Positions 36,827 through 46,323 of a stretch of 64,000 nucleotides of DNA are shown one piece after another. The position numbers were made by a program, and so were the translations under genes. The notes under the pieces are model-generated. The model saw nothing but the letters and a program-made list of their open reading frames with translations, did no database searches and was not told the origin of the DNA. The DNA is from a bacterium. Its GTDB lineage: Bacteria > Bdellovibrionota_C > UBA2361 > RFPC01. Each line of letters begins with the position of its first letter. Positions within the stretch are counted from its first letter, which is position 1. The DNA is taken from positions 1 to 64,000 of the forward strand of contig JAUIBK010000010.1 of the NCBI GenBank assembly GCA_030428205.1. Reading direction: 5' to 3'.

Positions 36827-38980
36827 ATGAAGCGAGAACCGTTCTCATTCGTTTTCCTTTTCTTCTTTTTGTGGAACGTATTTGTTCCTCCGATTTCGGC
36901 TGCCCAGGAGGAAGAGGATAACCAGCCAGCTTCGACAGAGGAGCTTGAAGAGAATACCCAAGAGTCTGTTGATGCTATTCTTCTCCTCGATGCTTCAGGA
37001 AGTATGAAGGTAACTGATCCAGAGCGTCTTCGAGATGAAGGAGCAAAGCTGTTTTATCAGTTTCTCAAAAAGGGAGATCGCTTAGCCATTGTCGAGTTCG
37101 ATAAGGAAGCGCGTATTTTGCGTGGGCTTGAAGATTATTCTCCCATACAAGCCTTAGAGATTGCGCAAAAAATTAGTTCTACAGGCACAACGGGCCTTTA
37201 CACCAATATTCTAGCAGCGGTGTTACAAGCAAAAAAACTCTTCGAGGAGGGCTCACGCCCCGATGCAAGGCAGACAGTCATTCTTCTTTCTGACGGGAAA
37301 ATGGATCCTGATCCAGCTTCGATTCCTGAAGGTGGAAATGCAGATCTTTTAACAGCAGCACTTTTGTACCAAGTTCTTCCGGAAATGAAAGCGGAAGGAA
37401 TTGTGGTGCATACCCTAGGGTTTAGTGATCAAGCAGATCGAGAATTACTGAAGAATATTGCTGAACTGACAGGAGGATTACACCTCTTCTCGTCTTCTCC
37501 AGAAGCCATTCATGAGGCTTTTGCTGATCTCTTTTTGGCCGTAAAAAAGCCTCAAATTGTGCCGATGAGTGCCCAAGGGTTTCGTATCGATGCTGAGGTT
37601 CAGGAAGCAACTTTCTATATCGATAAAGAGTTTGCCGATGAGAGTAAAATTCGTTTGCGCTCCCCAACCGGAGAAGATTATGTGGGTGAAGAACTTCCCC
37701 GAGGAGCGAAATCGTTTCGTGGACCAAAATTTGAAGTAATCACTGTGTATGATCCTGTGCCGGGTATCTGGCAGCTCGAAGGACTTCCTTCAAGCGAAGG
37801 ATTTGCCACTGTGCTTACCAACATGAAGTTAGCAATTGGCTGGCCGACAAATGTTCTTGCCGGAAAAAAGTACCTTATCGAAGCACAGCTCTTTGATAAT
37901 CGTCGTCCTGTTGTACTTCCCCAGATGACAGGGGTAAGCCGATTTGCTTTTCAGATTACTCCTACTGATAAAGTTTCTGAGCCGGTAGTACAGAGGGATC
38001 TAAAAGACGACGGAACCGCTGGAGACGTTGAGGCAAATGACGGAGTCTTTTCATCTGAGGTGGAGTTGCCCGATCCTGGTGAATACCGTTTGCAAGTTAT
38101 TGCTAAAACCCCAACGTTTGATCGAACGCGAGATGTACGCTTTCGTGTAAAGCCTCGTTTAGTAGAGCTTGAGCTTATTACTGTTGAAAATAAAAGGCCC
38201 GCGGCTTCGAATGATGAGATCTCAACTTCTGATTTTTTTCGCGTAACGTTAAGTCCTCAAGCTGCAGCTCTTAAGAAAGTGAAAACGAAACTCTACGCAT
38301 CAGATAGCGCAAAGCGAAAGTATGAATTACCACTCAAGCAGCGAGAGGGTCAGTCATACGAATTTGAAGCCCCGGCAAAAGTGTTGCGTGCTGGTGACTA
38401 TAAGCTTCATGCAACGATTATGGGCTATGATAAGAAGCGCAATATTGTTGAAGGAGCGAGTCAAAATCTGAACTACACGAGGATCATCCGTAATATTGAT
38501 GAAGGCTCGGAAGAAGATTTTGTACAAGTGCTTGTCGAAGAAGAAAAAAAGGTCAAGGAACCAGAAAAGCCAGTATCGCCCGTGCTCTGGGCCTTGATTG
38601 TGGCTTTGAGCAACCTCGGATGTGGGGGATTTTTCTTTATGAAATTAAAGAAGACCCAAACAAAGATGGCTTTTACCGTTCCAAAATATGAACCCTCTGA
38701 GGAGCTCATAGAAGCGCTTGCGACTCTTGAAGAGCTCGCAGAACAAACAGAAATTGACTTTGAGGATCCGAGACTCAAGGATGAGTCGATCCTTGCAGCG
38801 CCTGCCTCAACACCTCCAGTGGGTAGTGAGAGTCCTTCTGATGAGTCGGAAGCTTCAGAAGAAGAAGCGGGAGAAAAGGGGGATGGTGATAGCGTGGCTC
38901 CGCCTGAAGACGGCCCTGAAGGAGGGGACGATCCTCATGAGGACGAACCGGAAGAGGATGAAGAGGAAAAACAAGAGTAG
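36827..38980 (+). CDS. Membrane-anchored von Willebrand factor A domain protein
   Basis: The 717-residue protein has a signal peptide (about 1-25). A VWA domain (about 48-235) carries the MIDAS motif D55-A-S57-G-S59, Thr in STGTTGLY and Asp in LLSDGKMDPDP. The middle (about 240-560) is beta-rich with immunoglobulin-like stretches, including the DDGTAGDVEANDGVFS motif seen in choice-of-anchor X-type modules. A membrane helix lies around 580-605, followed by an acidic cytoplasmic tail of about 110 residues. The layout suggests a periplasmic metal-dependent adhesion module with a cytoplasmic tail. A coiled-coil membrane protein is encoded four bases downstream, a likely partner. Confidence 0.85.
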   Translation: MKREPFSFVFLFFFLWNVFVPPISAAQEEEDNQPASTEELEENTQESVDAILLLDASGSMKVTDPERLRDEGAKLFYQFLKKGDRLAIVEFDKEARILRGLEDYSPIQALEIAQKISSTGTTGLYTNILAAVLQAKKLFEEGSRPDARQTVILLSDGKMDPDPASIPEGGNADLLTAALLYQVLPEMKAEGIVVHTLGFSDQADRELLKNIAELTGGLHLFSSSPEAIHEAFADLFLAVKKPQIVPMSAQGFRIDAEVQEATFYIDKEFADESKIRLRSPTGEDYVGEELPRGAKSFRGPKFEVITVYDPVPGIWQLEGLPSSEGFATVLTNMKLAIGWPTNVLAGKKYLIEAQLFDNRRPVVLPQMTGVSRFAFQITPTDKVSEPVVQRDLKDDGTAGDVEANDGVFSSEVELPDPGEYRLQVIAKTPTFDRTRDVRFRVKPRLVELELITVENKRPAASNDEISTSDFFRVTLSPQAAALKKVKTKLYASDSAKRKYELPLKQREGQSYEFEAPAKVLRAGDYKLHATIMGYDKKRNIVEGASQNLNYTRIIRNIDEGSEEDFVQVLVEEEKKVKEPEKPVSPVLWALIVALSNLGCGGFFFMKLKKTQTKMAFTVPKYEPSEELIEALATLEELAEQTEIDFEDPRLKDESILAAPASTPPVGSESPSDESEASEEEAGEKGDGDSVAPPEDGPEGGDDPHEDEPEEDEEEKQE

Positions 38981-38984
38981 CTAG

Positions 38985-39662
38985 ATGGCTTACGTTGTAG
39001 TTCTCATTGTTGGCATCATCACGGCAGGCGCAGCTGCAGGCCTACTCTTTTTTGCTATTCAGCAAAACCAAGGCGGTATAGTCAAGAACCTTAAACGCCT
39101 TGAGGCCGAATACGAGAAGAAGAATGAGTTCAAGGAGCGTATCGAAGGATACTACGCAGAGATGGTTGATCTTGGAACGATCCGTCAACTTATCTCTGAG
39201 CTGACATCTGTGGAGGAGGCGCTTAAGGCTGAGCGTGGTCGAATCACTATTACACAGGCCGAACTAGAGACGGTTGAAACCCGCTTGCGTGAGCTCGAAG
39301 AGATTGAGCGTGAGTTGGAAGCCAGTGGGATAGAAACGAAAGAAGAGTTTAATATCCTACAAAAGAAGCAGGAAGAGCTCGCTTCGAAAAACCAGCAACT
39401 CAAAGAAAAGATTCAGTCATCGCTTGCTGAACTCGACAATCTTATGAAAGAAGTTGAGTTGAGCTCTCAGATGCAAGAGCAGGTGATGTTGATGAAAACC
39501 GAGCTGTTGCAAACAGAAGAGAAAATCGATCTTCTCCTCTTACAAATTGAGGAAGGAAACGAGCAGTACTTCATCTTGAAAAAGCGTTACGATGCTCTCG
39601 ATATTGAATACGCTCAGCTGTATGAAAAATTTGCTGAGGCTGAAGATGAAGACGAGGACTAG
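38985..39662 (+). CDS. Membrane-anchored coiled-coil protein
   Basis: The 225-residue protein has one N-terminal membrane helix (about 3-26, rich in Gly/Ala) and then almost 190 residues of heptad-rich coiled coil, ending in the acidic tail FAEAEDEDED. No catalytic motif is present. By orientation the coiled coil should be cytoplasmic, as is the acidic tail of the upstream VWA protein, so the two may interact. The genes are four bases apart. The stop codon lies within the terminal repeat of the palindromic element that follows. Confidence 0.7.
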   Translation: MAYVVVLIVGIITAGAAAGLLFFAIQQNQGGIVKNLKRLEAEYEKKNEFKERIEGYYAEMVDLGTIRQLISELTSVEEALKAERGRITITQAELETVETRLRELEEIERELEASGIETKEEFNILQKKQEELASKNQQLKEKIQSSLAELDNLMKEVELSSQMQEQVMLMKTELLQTEEKIDLLLLQIEEGNEQYFILKKRYDALDIEYAQLYEKFAEAEDEDED

Positions 39663-39811
39663 TGTTCCGACAAAAAAGTTTTTTCACCTAACGGGGAGGA
39701 ACACTTTTTCGCCGAATGGCGAAAACCCCCGGAGGGACAATACGGCAGGCTAGTGCTATGACCAGAAAGGGTTTGAACGAAGTGAAAAAACTTTTTGGTC
39801 ATAGCACTAGT
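39658..39811. mobile_element. MITE-like palindromic element with 30-bp terminal inverted repeats
   Basis: The 30-base ends at 39658-39687 and 39782-39811 are inverted copies with 26 matches; both begin ACTAGTG and run into AAAAAGTTTTTTCAC. Inside, 39750-39764 and 39796-39810 form a second perfect 15-bp inverted repeat (CTAGTGCTATGACCA), and there is a small CGCC/GGCG hairpin near 39710. No transposase frame fits. The first 19 bases (from 39659) recur exactly at 56069-56087. The left end overlaps the stop codon of the coiled-coil gene. It may be a non-autonomous element or a processed-RNA terminator. Confidence 0.6.
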
Positions 39812-39845
39812 GTCGTTGCAAACCTCTTAAGAAATCGAACATAGC

Positions 39846-41318
39846 ATGCCAAAAGATTGGTTCTCTGTAGCAGCAAGTAAAAGTCTTTTGGATCTTCCAG
39901 CTCGTTCCAAGATTCACATTATAGGTGTTTGTGGTGTTGCCATGGGGCAGCTTGCTATCGAACTGAGTGAACAAGGATATCAAGTCACGGGAAGTGATAA
40001 AGAGTATTATCATCCCATGGCAGGAATCTTAGAGAGTTCCCAGGTAACTACTTCGAAAGGGTATGATCCACAAAATATCCCTCAAGACGTCGACTTGGTT
40101 GTCATAGGAAACTCCGTACCGTATGAAAATGTTGAGGTGCAAGCAGTTGAGAAGAAGGCTCTTGGCTATACTTTTTTCCCTAAGATCCTTTCTGAAAGCA
40201 TAATTGCCAACAGTACTTCACTCGTAATTACCGGCACCCATGGGAAAAGCACGACGACTGCACTGACTGCTCATCTCCTCCGATCGCTTTCACTTGATCC
40301 AACCTACTTTATTGGGGGACAAGTTGGTGGCTTTGAGCGTAGTTTGCATAAAGGAAGTGGAGGGGTAAGCGTCGTTGAGGGAGATGAGTATGACAGTGCC
40401 TTTTTTGCAAAGGTGCCAAAGTTCACATTTTATAACCCTTCGCATCTTGTAATTAATGCCATCGAGTATGATCACGCAGATATTTACGCTTCACTTGATG
40501 ATATAAAAAAAGAGTTCAATGGGCTGGTTGAAGGGCTTCCTGATGGAGCAACAGTTTTCTGTAGCGCCGACGATGAAGGTGTTTGCTCTCTTGTTTCAAA
40601 ATGGAAAAAGCGTGAAGGCCTCACCATCACGACTTTTGGCTTCTCTCCTCAGGCAGATGTTGTTCTTGCCGCCAAGCCGCTTGAGGGAGCACTCGGGTAT
40701 CACGTTTCGTGTACTCGAAAAGAGGGAGATTTTGAGTTTGTTCTCCCTCTTCTTGGTGAGTATAACGCAAGAAACGCTGTGGCATCCCTCTTGCTCGTTG
40801 AGCTCGTTGGAGGAGATATGAATGGTGCTGTTCAAGCCATTGAAAGCTTTGGTGGAGTTGTTCGTCGTCAGCAAATTCACCTCAATACACCGCAAGTTGT
40901 TCTTATTGAAGATTTTGCTCACCACCCTACCGCAGTTCAAGAAACAGTCTCTTCTGTAAAGCGCCATTTTCCTGGACGTCGACTTGTTACTGTTTTTGAG
41001 CCACGTTCTAACACGAGCCGACAGGAGATATTTCGCGAGGATTATCTGAGCTCGTTTGGGGAGGCTGATTGTGTTGTTTTACGTCAAGTGGCAGCTCGGC
41101 GCGGAGACGAAGATCGAAAACTTATGGACGTTCAAGAGCTGAGTCAAGAGCTGAGCTCACGTGGAACTCCTTCTACGTGTTATGCCGATGCAAATGAAAT
41201 TGCCGATCACGTACTCAACGAGAAGCAAGATGGTGATGTGATCCTTGTGATGTCGAATGGATCCTTTGAGGGGCTGGTACAGAAACTTTGTACGGCACTC
41301 GGTCAAGGTCAAGAGTAA
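39846..41318 (+). CDS. mpl: UDP-N-acetylmuramate:L-Ala-gamma-D-Glu-meso-Dap ligase
   Basis: The 490-residue Mur-ligase-fold enzyme reattaches recycled murein tripeptide to UDP-MurNAc. The N-terminal domain starts with the nucleotide loop HIIGVCGVAMGQLA and TGSDKEYYHPM. The ATP loop is TGTHGKSTTTAL (Ser instead of the usual Thr after Lys). The metal and substrate residues VVEGDEYDSAFF are those of Mpl, where MurC has a different sequence. The C-terminal domain has IEDFAHHPTAVQ and VTVFEPRSNTS. It indicates a meso-diaminopimelate cell wall and recycling. Its stop codon lies inside a long palindrome shared with the end of priA. Confidence 0.93.
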   Translation: MPKDWFSVAASKSLLDLPARSKIHIIGVCGVAMGQLAIELSEQGYQVTGSDKEYYHPMAGILESSQVTTSKGYDPQNIPQDVDLVVIGNSVPYENVEVQAVEKKALGYTFFPKILSESIIANSTSLVITGTHGKSTTTALTAHLLRSLSLDPTYFIGGQVGGFERSLHKGSGGVSVVEGDEYDSAFFAKVPKFTFYNPSHLVINAIEYDHADIYASLDDIKKEFNGLVEGLPDGATVFCSADDEGVCSLVSKWKKREGLTITTFGFSPQADVVLAAKPLEGALGYHVSCTRKEGDFEFVLPLLGEYNARNAVASLLLVELVGGDMNGAVQAIESFGGVVRRQQIHLNTPQVVLIEDFAHHPTAVQETVSSVKRHFPGRRLVTVFEPRSNTSRQEIFREDYLSSFGEADCVVLRQVAARRGDEDRKLMDVQELSQELSSRGTPSTCYADANEIADHVLNEKQDGDVILVMSNGSFEGLVQKLCTALGQGQE

Positions 41319-41360
41319 GGTCAGGGCCAGGAGCGCTCTTGACCCTGACCTTACTCTTGA
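41309..41360. terminator. Palindrome at the mpl/priA junction, probable two-way terminator
   Basis: Arms 41309-41326 and 41343-41360 are perfect 18-bp inverted repeats (TCAAGAGTAAGGTCAGGG and its complement). The 16-base centre contains GAGCGCTC, and an outer GGTCAA/TTGACC pair (41301-41306, 41361-41366) extends the symmetry. It includes the mpl stop codon and abuts the priA stop. There is no T tract on either strand. Confidence 0.75.
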
Positions 41361-41365
41361 TTGAC

Positions 41366-43606
41366 CTATAGCATCTCATAAGGATCAAGATCATATGTAA
41401 CCCTCACCTTCCTCGTTTTCAACTTCAGCGATCGTAGTTCGCGTAAAAGGTGGTTGAGTTGCTGAATACTTCCTGCCTTAAAGAGCATATGAAATCTCCA
41501 CTGTGTTTTTACCCGTTCAATTGGAGTTGGAGTTGGTCCAAGCAGCATGATGTGATAGCCGTGCTTTTCAAGGAATGATTCGGAATGTTTTCGAAAAGCT
41601 TGCAGAGTTTGAAATGCAATATTTTGATCTTGCGAGGCGCAAACAATTCGCAACATTTTTGAAAATGGTGGGTAGTAAAGTTCTTGGCGTTCGCTGAGCT
41701 CTTGTTTCGCAAAACCCAGAAAATTCTTTGTCTTGGTCATGACAATACTGCTGTGTTCAGGTACACGTGTTTGGAGTATGACTTTTCCGGGTTTGTCTCC
41801 ACGCCCAGCGCGCCCCGCTACCTGAGTAAGAAGTTGAAAGGCGCGTTCGCTGGCTCGAAAATCAGGGAAGTGAAGGCCAACATCACAATCGACGACCCCA
41901 ACAAAAGTCACACCGGGAAGATCGTGTCCTTTGGCGATCATCTGGGTGCCTACAAGAATATCTGTTTCACCAGCTCGAACGCGATCGAGAACATCGCGGT
42001 ATTCCTGGAGGTTGTTGGCTGTGTCTCGATCGAGGCGATCGATCTTGGCTTCGGGGAAGAGGGAGCATAATTCGTCAAAGACTTTTTCTGTCCCTGAGCC
42101 GCGAGGAGTGAGTTTTCCTGGGGGCTCAATATTTGGATCAAGGTCAAGCGAAAGGCAGGCTGGGCAAAACTCAGGGGGAAGGAGCTGGAGGTTGCAGTAG
42201 TGACAGAGGAGTTGGTTACGGTGTTGGTGGAAAGTGAATGTAACACTGCAGTTGGGACAGGTCATGACCTCTTCGCATTTTTCACACTGTAAGTAACTGG
42301 CAAATCCCCGTTTATTGTAGAGGATAAAGGCTTGTTCTTTTTTCGTGAGAGTTTTCGTGAGTTCCTCGTGAAGTCTTGGTGAGATGTTTGGTGAGATCAT
42401 CTCGCTCCGTTTAACCTTGGTGAGATCAACGATCTCAATCTCTGTCTCGGGGCTATCCGTATGGCGTTTGTCGAGGGAGAGGTAGGTGTATTTCTTTTTA
42501 AGAGCATTCGAGAGTGTTTCGAGTGACGGTGTGGCCGAGCCAAGGATGACAACCGCATTCTCAAACTTACCTCGCATCACGGCAAGATCGCGAGCATTGT
42601 ATCGAAGCCCCTCTGACTGCTTAAAGGAGTGATCGTGTTCTTCGTCTACGAGAATAAGTCCGAGGTTTTGTATCGGAGCAAATATACCAGAGCGTGCTCC
42701 AATTGCTACGTGACACCGACCTTCTAGTAGTGCTCTCCACGAATCCCAGCGGGCCCGTGTACTCAAGCCGCTGTGGAGAAGAGCTAGCTCGGAACCAAGT
42801 CGAGCTCGAAAGCGATCGACAAGCTGAGGTGTTAGGGCGATTTCAGGAACAATGAGAAGTGAGCTTTTCCCAAGTGACTGGGCATGCAAGATAGCATCAA
42901 GATACACTTCTGTTTTTCCACTGCCAGTAACCCCGTGAAGGAGGAACGTTGAATGAGCCTGTTGATGAAGAGCAGCATGAAGAGAGGGAACCACTTTGAG
43001 TTGTTGGTCGTTGAGTTCGATGGTGCTTTTTGCCCATGAAGGAGCAGGAGAGTTTGAAAGATGGTGATTTTTAATCTCTTCAGTAGAGATTGAAATGATT
43101 CCACGTGACTCAAGAGACTTCAGTGTTCCATGCGCTCCCTTAAAGCGTTTTGAGAGCTCTGATGAAGTAACAGGCTCTTTTCGCTCTTGGAGGAGAGAGA
43201 CGATCTCCTTTTGACGTAGCCCTCGAAGAGAGCTCGTATCGCAGTTATCGACTAAGTGAATAAGCCGTTTGAGTTTTGGTGGAGCGTATTTGGGAATAGC
43301 TACATCGAGTACGTTCGAGAGGGAGTCACCATAGTACTCTGCTATCCATTCAAAAAAGGGTAACTGTTTTGGATCAAAAGAGCGGTACTCAAGTGGAAGC
43401 TCGGCCAAGCTTTTTACGTCGTATTCATCGTTTGATTGATAGGATGAGAGAGGAAACTTTGAAATAACAAACCCTTGAGCCTGTCGCTTTCCAAGTGGAA
43501 CTTCTACTTGGTAGCCGGTATCGACCATCTTCTCCCACTCTTCGGGGACAAAGTAGGTGAATGCTTGACGAAGTGGAGGAATAACAACGTTTACAAGGTA
43601 TTCCAT
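41366..43606 (-). CDS. priA: Primosomal replication-restart helicase PriA
   Basis: The protein has 746 residues from the ATG at 43606; a GTG at 43615 would add three. The 3' DNA-binding domain starts EYLVNVVIPPLRQAFTY. The helicase domain has Walker A HGVTGSGKTEVY and the DEEH box (LVDEEHDHSFKQ), with GSATPSLET after it. Eight zinc-binding cysteines follow, CEKCEEVMTCPNC to CHYC and CPAC. Motifs GTQMIAKGHD and QVAGRAGRGD close the second RecA lobe. PriA reloads the replisome at stalled forks. The gene diverges from pilM. Confidence 0.96.
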   Translation of the reverse strand: MEYLVNVVIPPLRQAFTYFVPEEWEKMVDTGYQVEVPLGKRQAQGFVISKFPLSSYQSNDEYDVKSLAELPLEYRSFDPKQLPFFEWIAEYYGDSLSNVLDVAIPKYAPPKLKRLIHLVDNCDTSSLRGLRQKEIVSLLQERKEPVTSSELSKRFKGAHGTLKSLESRGIISISTEEIKNHHLSNSPAPSWAKSTIELNDQQLKVVPSLHAALHQQAHSTFLLHGVTGSGKTEVYLDAILHAQSLGKSSLLIVPEIALTPQLVDRFRARLGSELALLHSGLSTRARWDSWRALLEGRCHVAIGARSGIFAPIQNLGLILVDEEHDHSFKQSEGLRYNARDLAVMRGKFENAVVILGSATPSLETLSNALKKKYTYLSLDKRHTDSPETEIEIVDLTKVKRSEMISPNISPRLHEELTKTLTKKEQAFILYNKRGFASYLQCEKCEEVMTCPNCSVTFTFHQHRNQLLCHYCNLQLLPPEFCPACLSLDLDPNIEPPGKLTPRGSGTEKVFDELCSLFPEAKIDRLDRDTANNLQEYRDVLDRVRAGETDILVGTQMIAKGHDLPGVTFVGVVDCDVGLHFPDFRASERAFQLLTQVAGRAGRGDKPGKVILQTRVPEHSSIVMTKTKNFLGFAKQELSERQELYYPPFSKMLRIVCASQDQNIAFQTLQAFRKHSESFLEKHGYHIMLLGPTPTPIERVKTQWRFHMLFKAGSIQQLNHLLRELRSLKLKTRKVRVTYDLDPYEML

Positions 43607-43824
43607 AGGATGCACAGTAGAACGACATTATGCGATGAGTGGGCATGATACTCTGCCAAAAGGGAAAAAACTAGCGTCAGGTATTCTAGTGCACGAGAAC
43701 ATTTGAAAAAAAGGTGTTTGAGCGAACATCTCTTGTTACCTCTTAATTTCCATTGGCATCCTAAGGGAGCACAGCAGAGCTCCGTCAAATGGTCGGGTGT
43801 GACTGCGATTATAGGGCTGCATCT

Positions 43825-44907
43825 ATGGACATCATGAAATTACTCGGAAGAAGCGAGTCGCTTGTAGCAGTTGATTTTGGTTCAACAGCTATTAAGCTTG
43901 TTGAACTCAACATGCGCTCTTCACGACCAACGTTGACCAATTTTGGGCTTCTTCCACTTGATGAAGATATTTATTCCGGCAATGTGATTACGCATGGGGA
44001 CTATGCCTCGGAGCAACTTCTTGCTTTGCTTGAAGCAAATTCCGTTGATGATAAGCGGATTGTTACTGCTATGCCTGGACCAAGTGTCTTCACGAAGAAG
44101 ATCAAGATGGATAAAATGGATCTCGAAGAGCTTCGCACGAATATTCAGTTCGAAGCTGGAAGTTTTATTCCTCATAACATAGATGCCGTTCAGCTTGATT
44201 TTCATGTACTTGGGGAGGCTCCAGGGAACCAGCTGGACATTCTTGTTGTTGCTGTGAAAAATGAAATTATTGATGGCGTACTTGATTGTATTGCTTTGGC
44301 CGGTCTAGAGACAGCGATTGTAGATGTTGACTACTTTGCGTTGCAAAACATCTTTGAGTTTAACTACCCAGAGCATTTGTCTGAAACGGTTGCGCTCATT
44401 GATATTGGCTCTCGGTTCTCAAGTATTTGTATCTGTCGTGACGGAGGTACTCTGTTTACAGGCGATATGAGTATTGGCGGAAATACCATAACAGAGGAGC
44501 TTGAAACACAGCTTGGTCTCGGATTTGATGAGGCCGAAGAGCTCAAAAAGCAAGCAAGTGCTGGTGAACAGGTAGAAGAACGTGCGCAGCAAGTTATTCA
44601 TGAAAATGTCGAGCATGTTGCCTCAGAATTTAATCGACAGTTAAGCTTTTTCTGGAGTGCCTCAGGCGCAGAGGAGGGGATCGATCGAATCTTTCTTACC
44701 GGAGGAGGTTCTCTTATGAAGGGGCTCCGTGAACAAATTGCTGAACAAACAGGAATAGAAACCCTCTTTCTTGATCCTCTCAAAGAGATTGACTGTGAAG
44801 AGGGGTTTGATGAGAAGTATCTCAAGGAGCTCTCTCCAGTAATGTCTATTGGACTCGGCTTAAGTCTGAGAGAGCCCGGAGATCGTATCTTACCGGAGGG
44901 GGTGTAG
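43825..44907 (+). CDS. pilM: Type IV pilus assembly ATPase-fold protein PilM
   Basis: From the ATG at 43825 (after a modest AGGG) the protein has 360 residues; in-frame starts at 43789 and 43834 are possible. It has the actin-like fold: phosphate 1 VAVDFGSTAIKLVEL, phosphate 2 ALIDIGSRFSSICI and adenosine motif FLTGGGSLMKGL. The segment MPGPSVFTKKIKM is typical of PilM. PilM is cytoplasmic and binds the N-terminal tail of PilN, linking the pilus motor to the periplasmic alignment complex. pilN starts three bases after the stop. Confidence 0.94.
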   Translation: MDIMKLLGRSESLVAVDFGSTAIKLVELNMRSSRPTLTNFGLLPLDEDIYSGNVITHGDYASEQLLALLEANSVDDKRIVTAMPGPSVFTKKIKMDKMDLEELRTNIQFEAGSFIPHNIDAVQLDFHVLGEAPGNQLDILVVAVKNEIIDGVLDCIALAGLETAIVDVDYFALQNIFEFNYPEHLSETVALIDIGSRFSSICICRDGGTLFTGDMSIGGNTITEELETQLGLGFDEAEELKKQASAGEQVEERAQQVIHENVEHVASEFNRQLSFFWSASGAEEGIDRIFLTGGGSLMKGLREQIAEQTGIETLFLDPLKEIDCEEGFDEKYLKELSPVMSIGLGLSLREPGDRILPEGV

Positions 44908-44910
44908 ATC

Positions 44911-45504
44911 ATGATAAAGATAAATCTCCTTGGTGATGATGGTGGCCGCGATAATACGGCCGTCATGTGGATCGGCGGGTTCGCCCTCTCCTTGCTTGTT
45001 CTCGTTGTTGGATTCTTCCTTATGCATCAGGGGGTCTCACAAAGCGTGGCTGATGCGACTCTAGAAGTTGACGGACTCAAGAAGCAGCTCGAACAAATTC
45101 AGCGTACGACAAAAGAGGTGCGCGATCTTGAAAAGAAACGAAAAGAGCTTAACGAGAAGCTCGCGATCATTGCAAAGTTAAAAAAGAATAAGTTAGGACC
45201 TGTTCGCGTTCTTGACGATCTCAATATGGCGATTCCTGAGCGTTCATGGCTCACAGGTGTTAAAGAGTCTAATAATTTATTGCGAATTGATGGATTCGCT
45301 CTGGATAACCAGACAATTGCAACTTTTATGAAAGATCTCGAGAAGTCTGATTACTATCTCTCTGTAGATCTCGATGAGTCGAAGACAAAGTCGAAATCTG
45401 GAATCAATATCAAGTCATTTGTCCTTCAGTCGAAGATCTCTTACTCCGGAAAAGTTGTGGTTGTTGAGGAAGACTCGAAGAAGAAAAAGAAGAAGAGATC
45501 GTAA
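44911..45504 (+). CDS. pilN: Type IV pilus inner-membrane alignment protein PilN
   Basis: The 197-residue bitopic protein begins with the PilM-binding tail MIKINLLGDDG, followed by a membrane helix (about 23-42), a coiled coil (about 50-95) and a small ferredoxin-like domain (DLNMAIPERSWLTGVKE onwards). A lysine-rich C-terminus (KKKKKKRS) is unusual. GGAGGGGG lies before the ATG. It forms a heterodimer with PilO, whose gene follows after 15 bases. Confidence 0.9.
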   Translation: MIKINLLGDDGGRDNTAVMWIGGFALSLLVLVVGFFLMHQGVSQSVADATLEVDGLKKQLEQIQRTTKEVRDLEKKRKELNEKLAIIAKLKKNKLGPVRVLDDLNMAIPERSWLTGVKESNNLLRIDGFALDNQTIATFMKDLEKSDYYLSVDLDESKTKSKSGINIKSFVLQSKISYSGKVVVVEEDSKKKKKKRS

Positions 45505-45519
45505 GAAGGAGAAAATACT

Positions 45520-46134
45520 ATGCACCCGTTTGTTGAGCAAATACTTGAACGACCTACTTCGCATAAAGTTGGAGGATGGATTGGTATCATCCTTTTTCTT
45601 ACCTTTGTTTTTTGGCAGTATTTTTATTCTGGCCTGAGTGAAGAGCTTACGAAGCTCAACGAAGAGATTGAGAGCCTTGAAGGAAAAATTCTTACGGAAA
45701 GACGTATTGCACGTAATCTTGATAAAGTGCGCGAAGAAGTAAAAGAGCTTGATGTGAAGCTGAAGTTCGCTATGCAAGAGCTTCCAGATAAGAAAGAGAT
45801 ACCAGATCTCCTCTCTACAATTTCAGACCTTGCAACCGATGCTGGTCTGGAAATCACACTTTTTAAACCGAGACCTGAGCAGCATCGTGATTTCTATGCT
45901 GAGGTTCCTGTCTCTATTTCGGTTGATGGTAGCTATCACCAGGTGGCAACTTTCTTTGATGAAGTAGGACAATTGCCGCGTATCGTAAACATCAATCAGA
46001 TCGCCCTACGCAATCCAAAGGTTGAAGATACTGGAGTTATGGTAAAGGCAGATTGCTCTGCCACGACGTTTCGATATTTAGAAGAAAGTGAGAGAGTGCA
46101 GAAGAAGAAAAAGAAGAAAGGAAGAAGAAGATAG
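45520..46134 (+). CDS. pilO: Type IV pilus inner-membrane alignment protein PilO
   Basis: The 204-residue protein has a short cytoplasmic N-terminus, a membrane helix (about 19-37), a coiled coil (about 42-88) and a ferredoxin-like periplasmic domain (ISDLATDAGLEITLFKPRPEQHRDFYAEVPVS, quoted in two parts here: ISDLATDAGLEITLF and FYAEVPVSISVDGSY). As in PilN, the end is Lys/Arg-rich (KKKKKKGRRR). AAGGAG precedes the ATG. PilO pairs with PilN to connect the platform to the secretin. In most genomes pilP follows; here a 277-base non-coding spacer with a terminator follows. Confidence 0.9.
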   Translation: MHPFVEQILERPTSHKVGGWIGIILFLTFVFWQYFYSGLSEELTKLNEEIESLEGKILTERRIARNLDKVREEVKELDVKLKFAMQELPDKKEIPDLLSTISDLATDAGLEITLFKPRPEQHRDFYAEVPVSISVDGSYHQVATFFDEVGQLPRIVNINQIALRNPKVEDTGVMVKADCSATTFRYLEESERVQKKKKKKGRRR

Positions 46135-46323
46135 TCCTATTATAAAACGGTGTTAGCAAAGAATCCCCCCCTATTTAGCTAGCATCTCACCTCCTACCAA
46201 GGGTCAATACGACCTAAGTGGAAAAAGATCATTGACGATTTGTGTGTGGTTTTCTATTTCAAGAGGTAATCTGTGGGCTTTTGTGCTCGCATATCTGTTT
46301 GGTGTTTGGCTAAAGAAAAAACC

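Noticed and set aside
43755..43775. Sigma-54 (-24/-12) promoter before pilM (TGGCATCCTAAGGGAGCA)
   Set aside because: The GG and GC elements do not have the required spacing, so the match is not credible.
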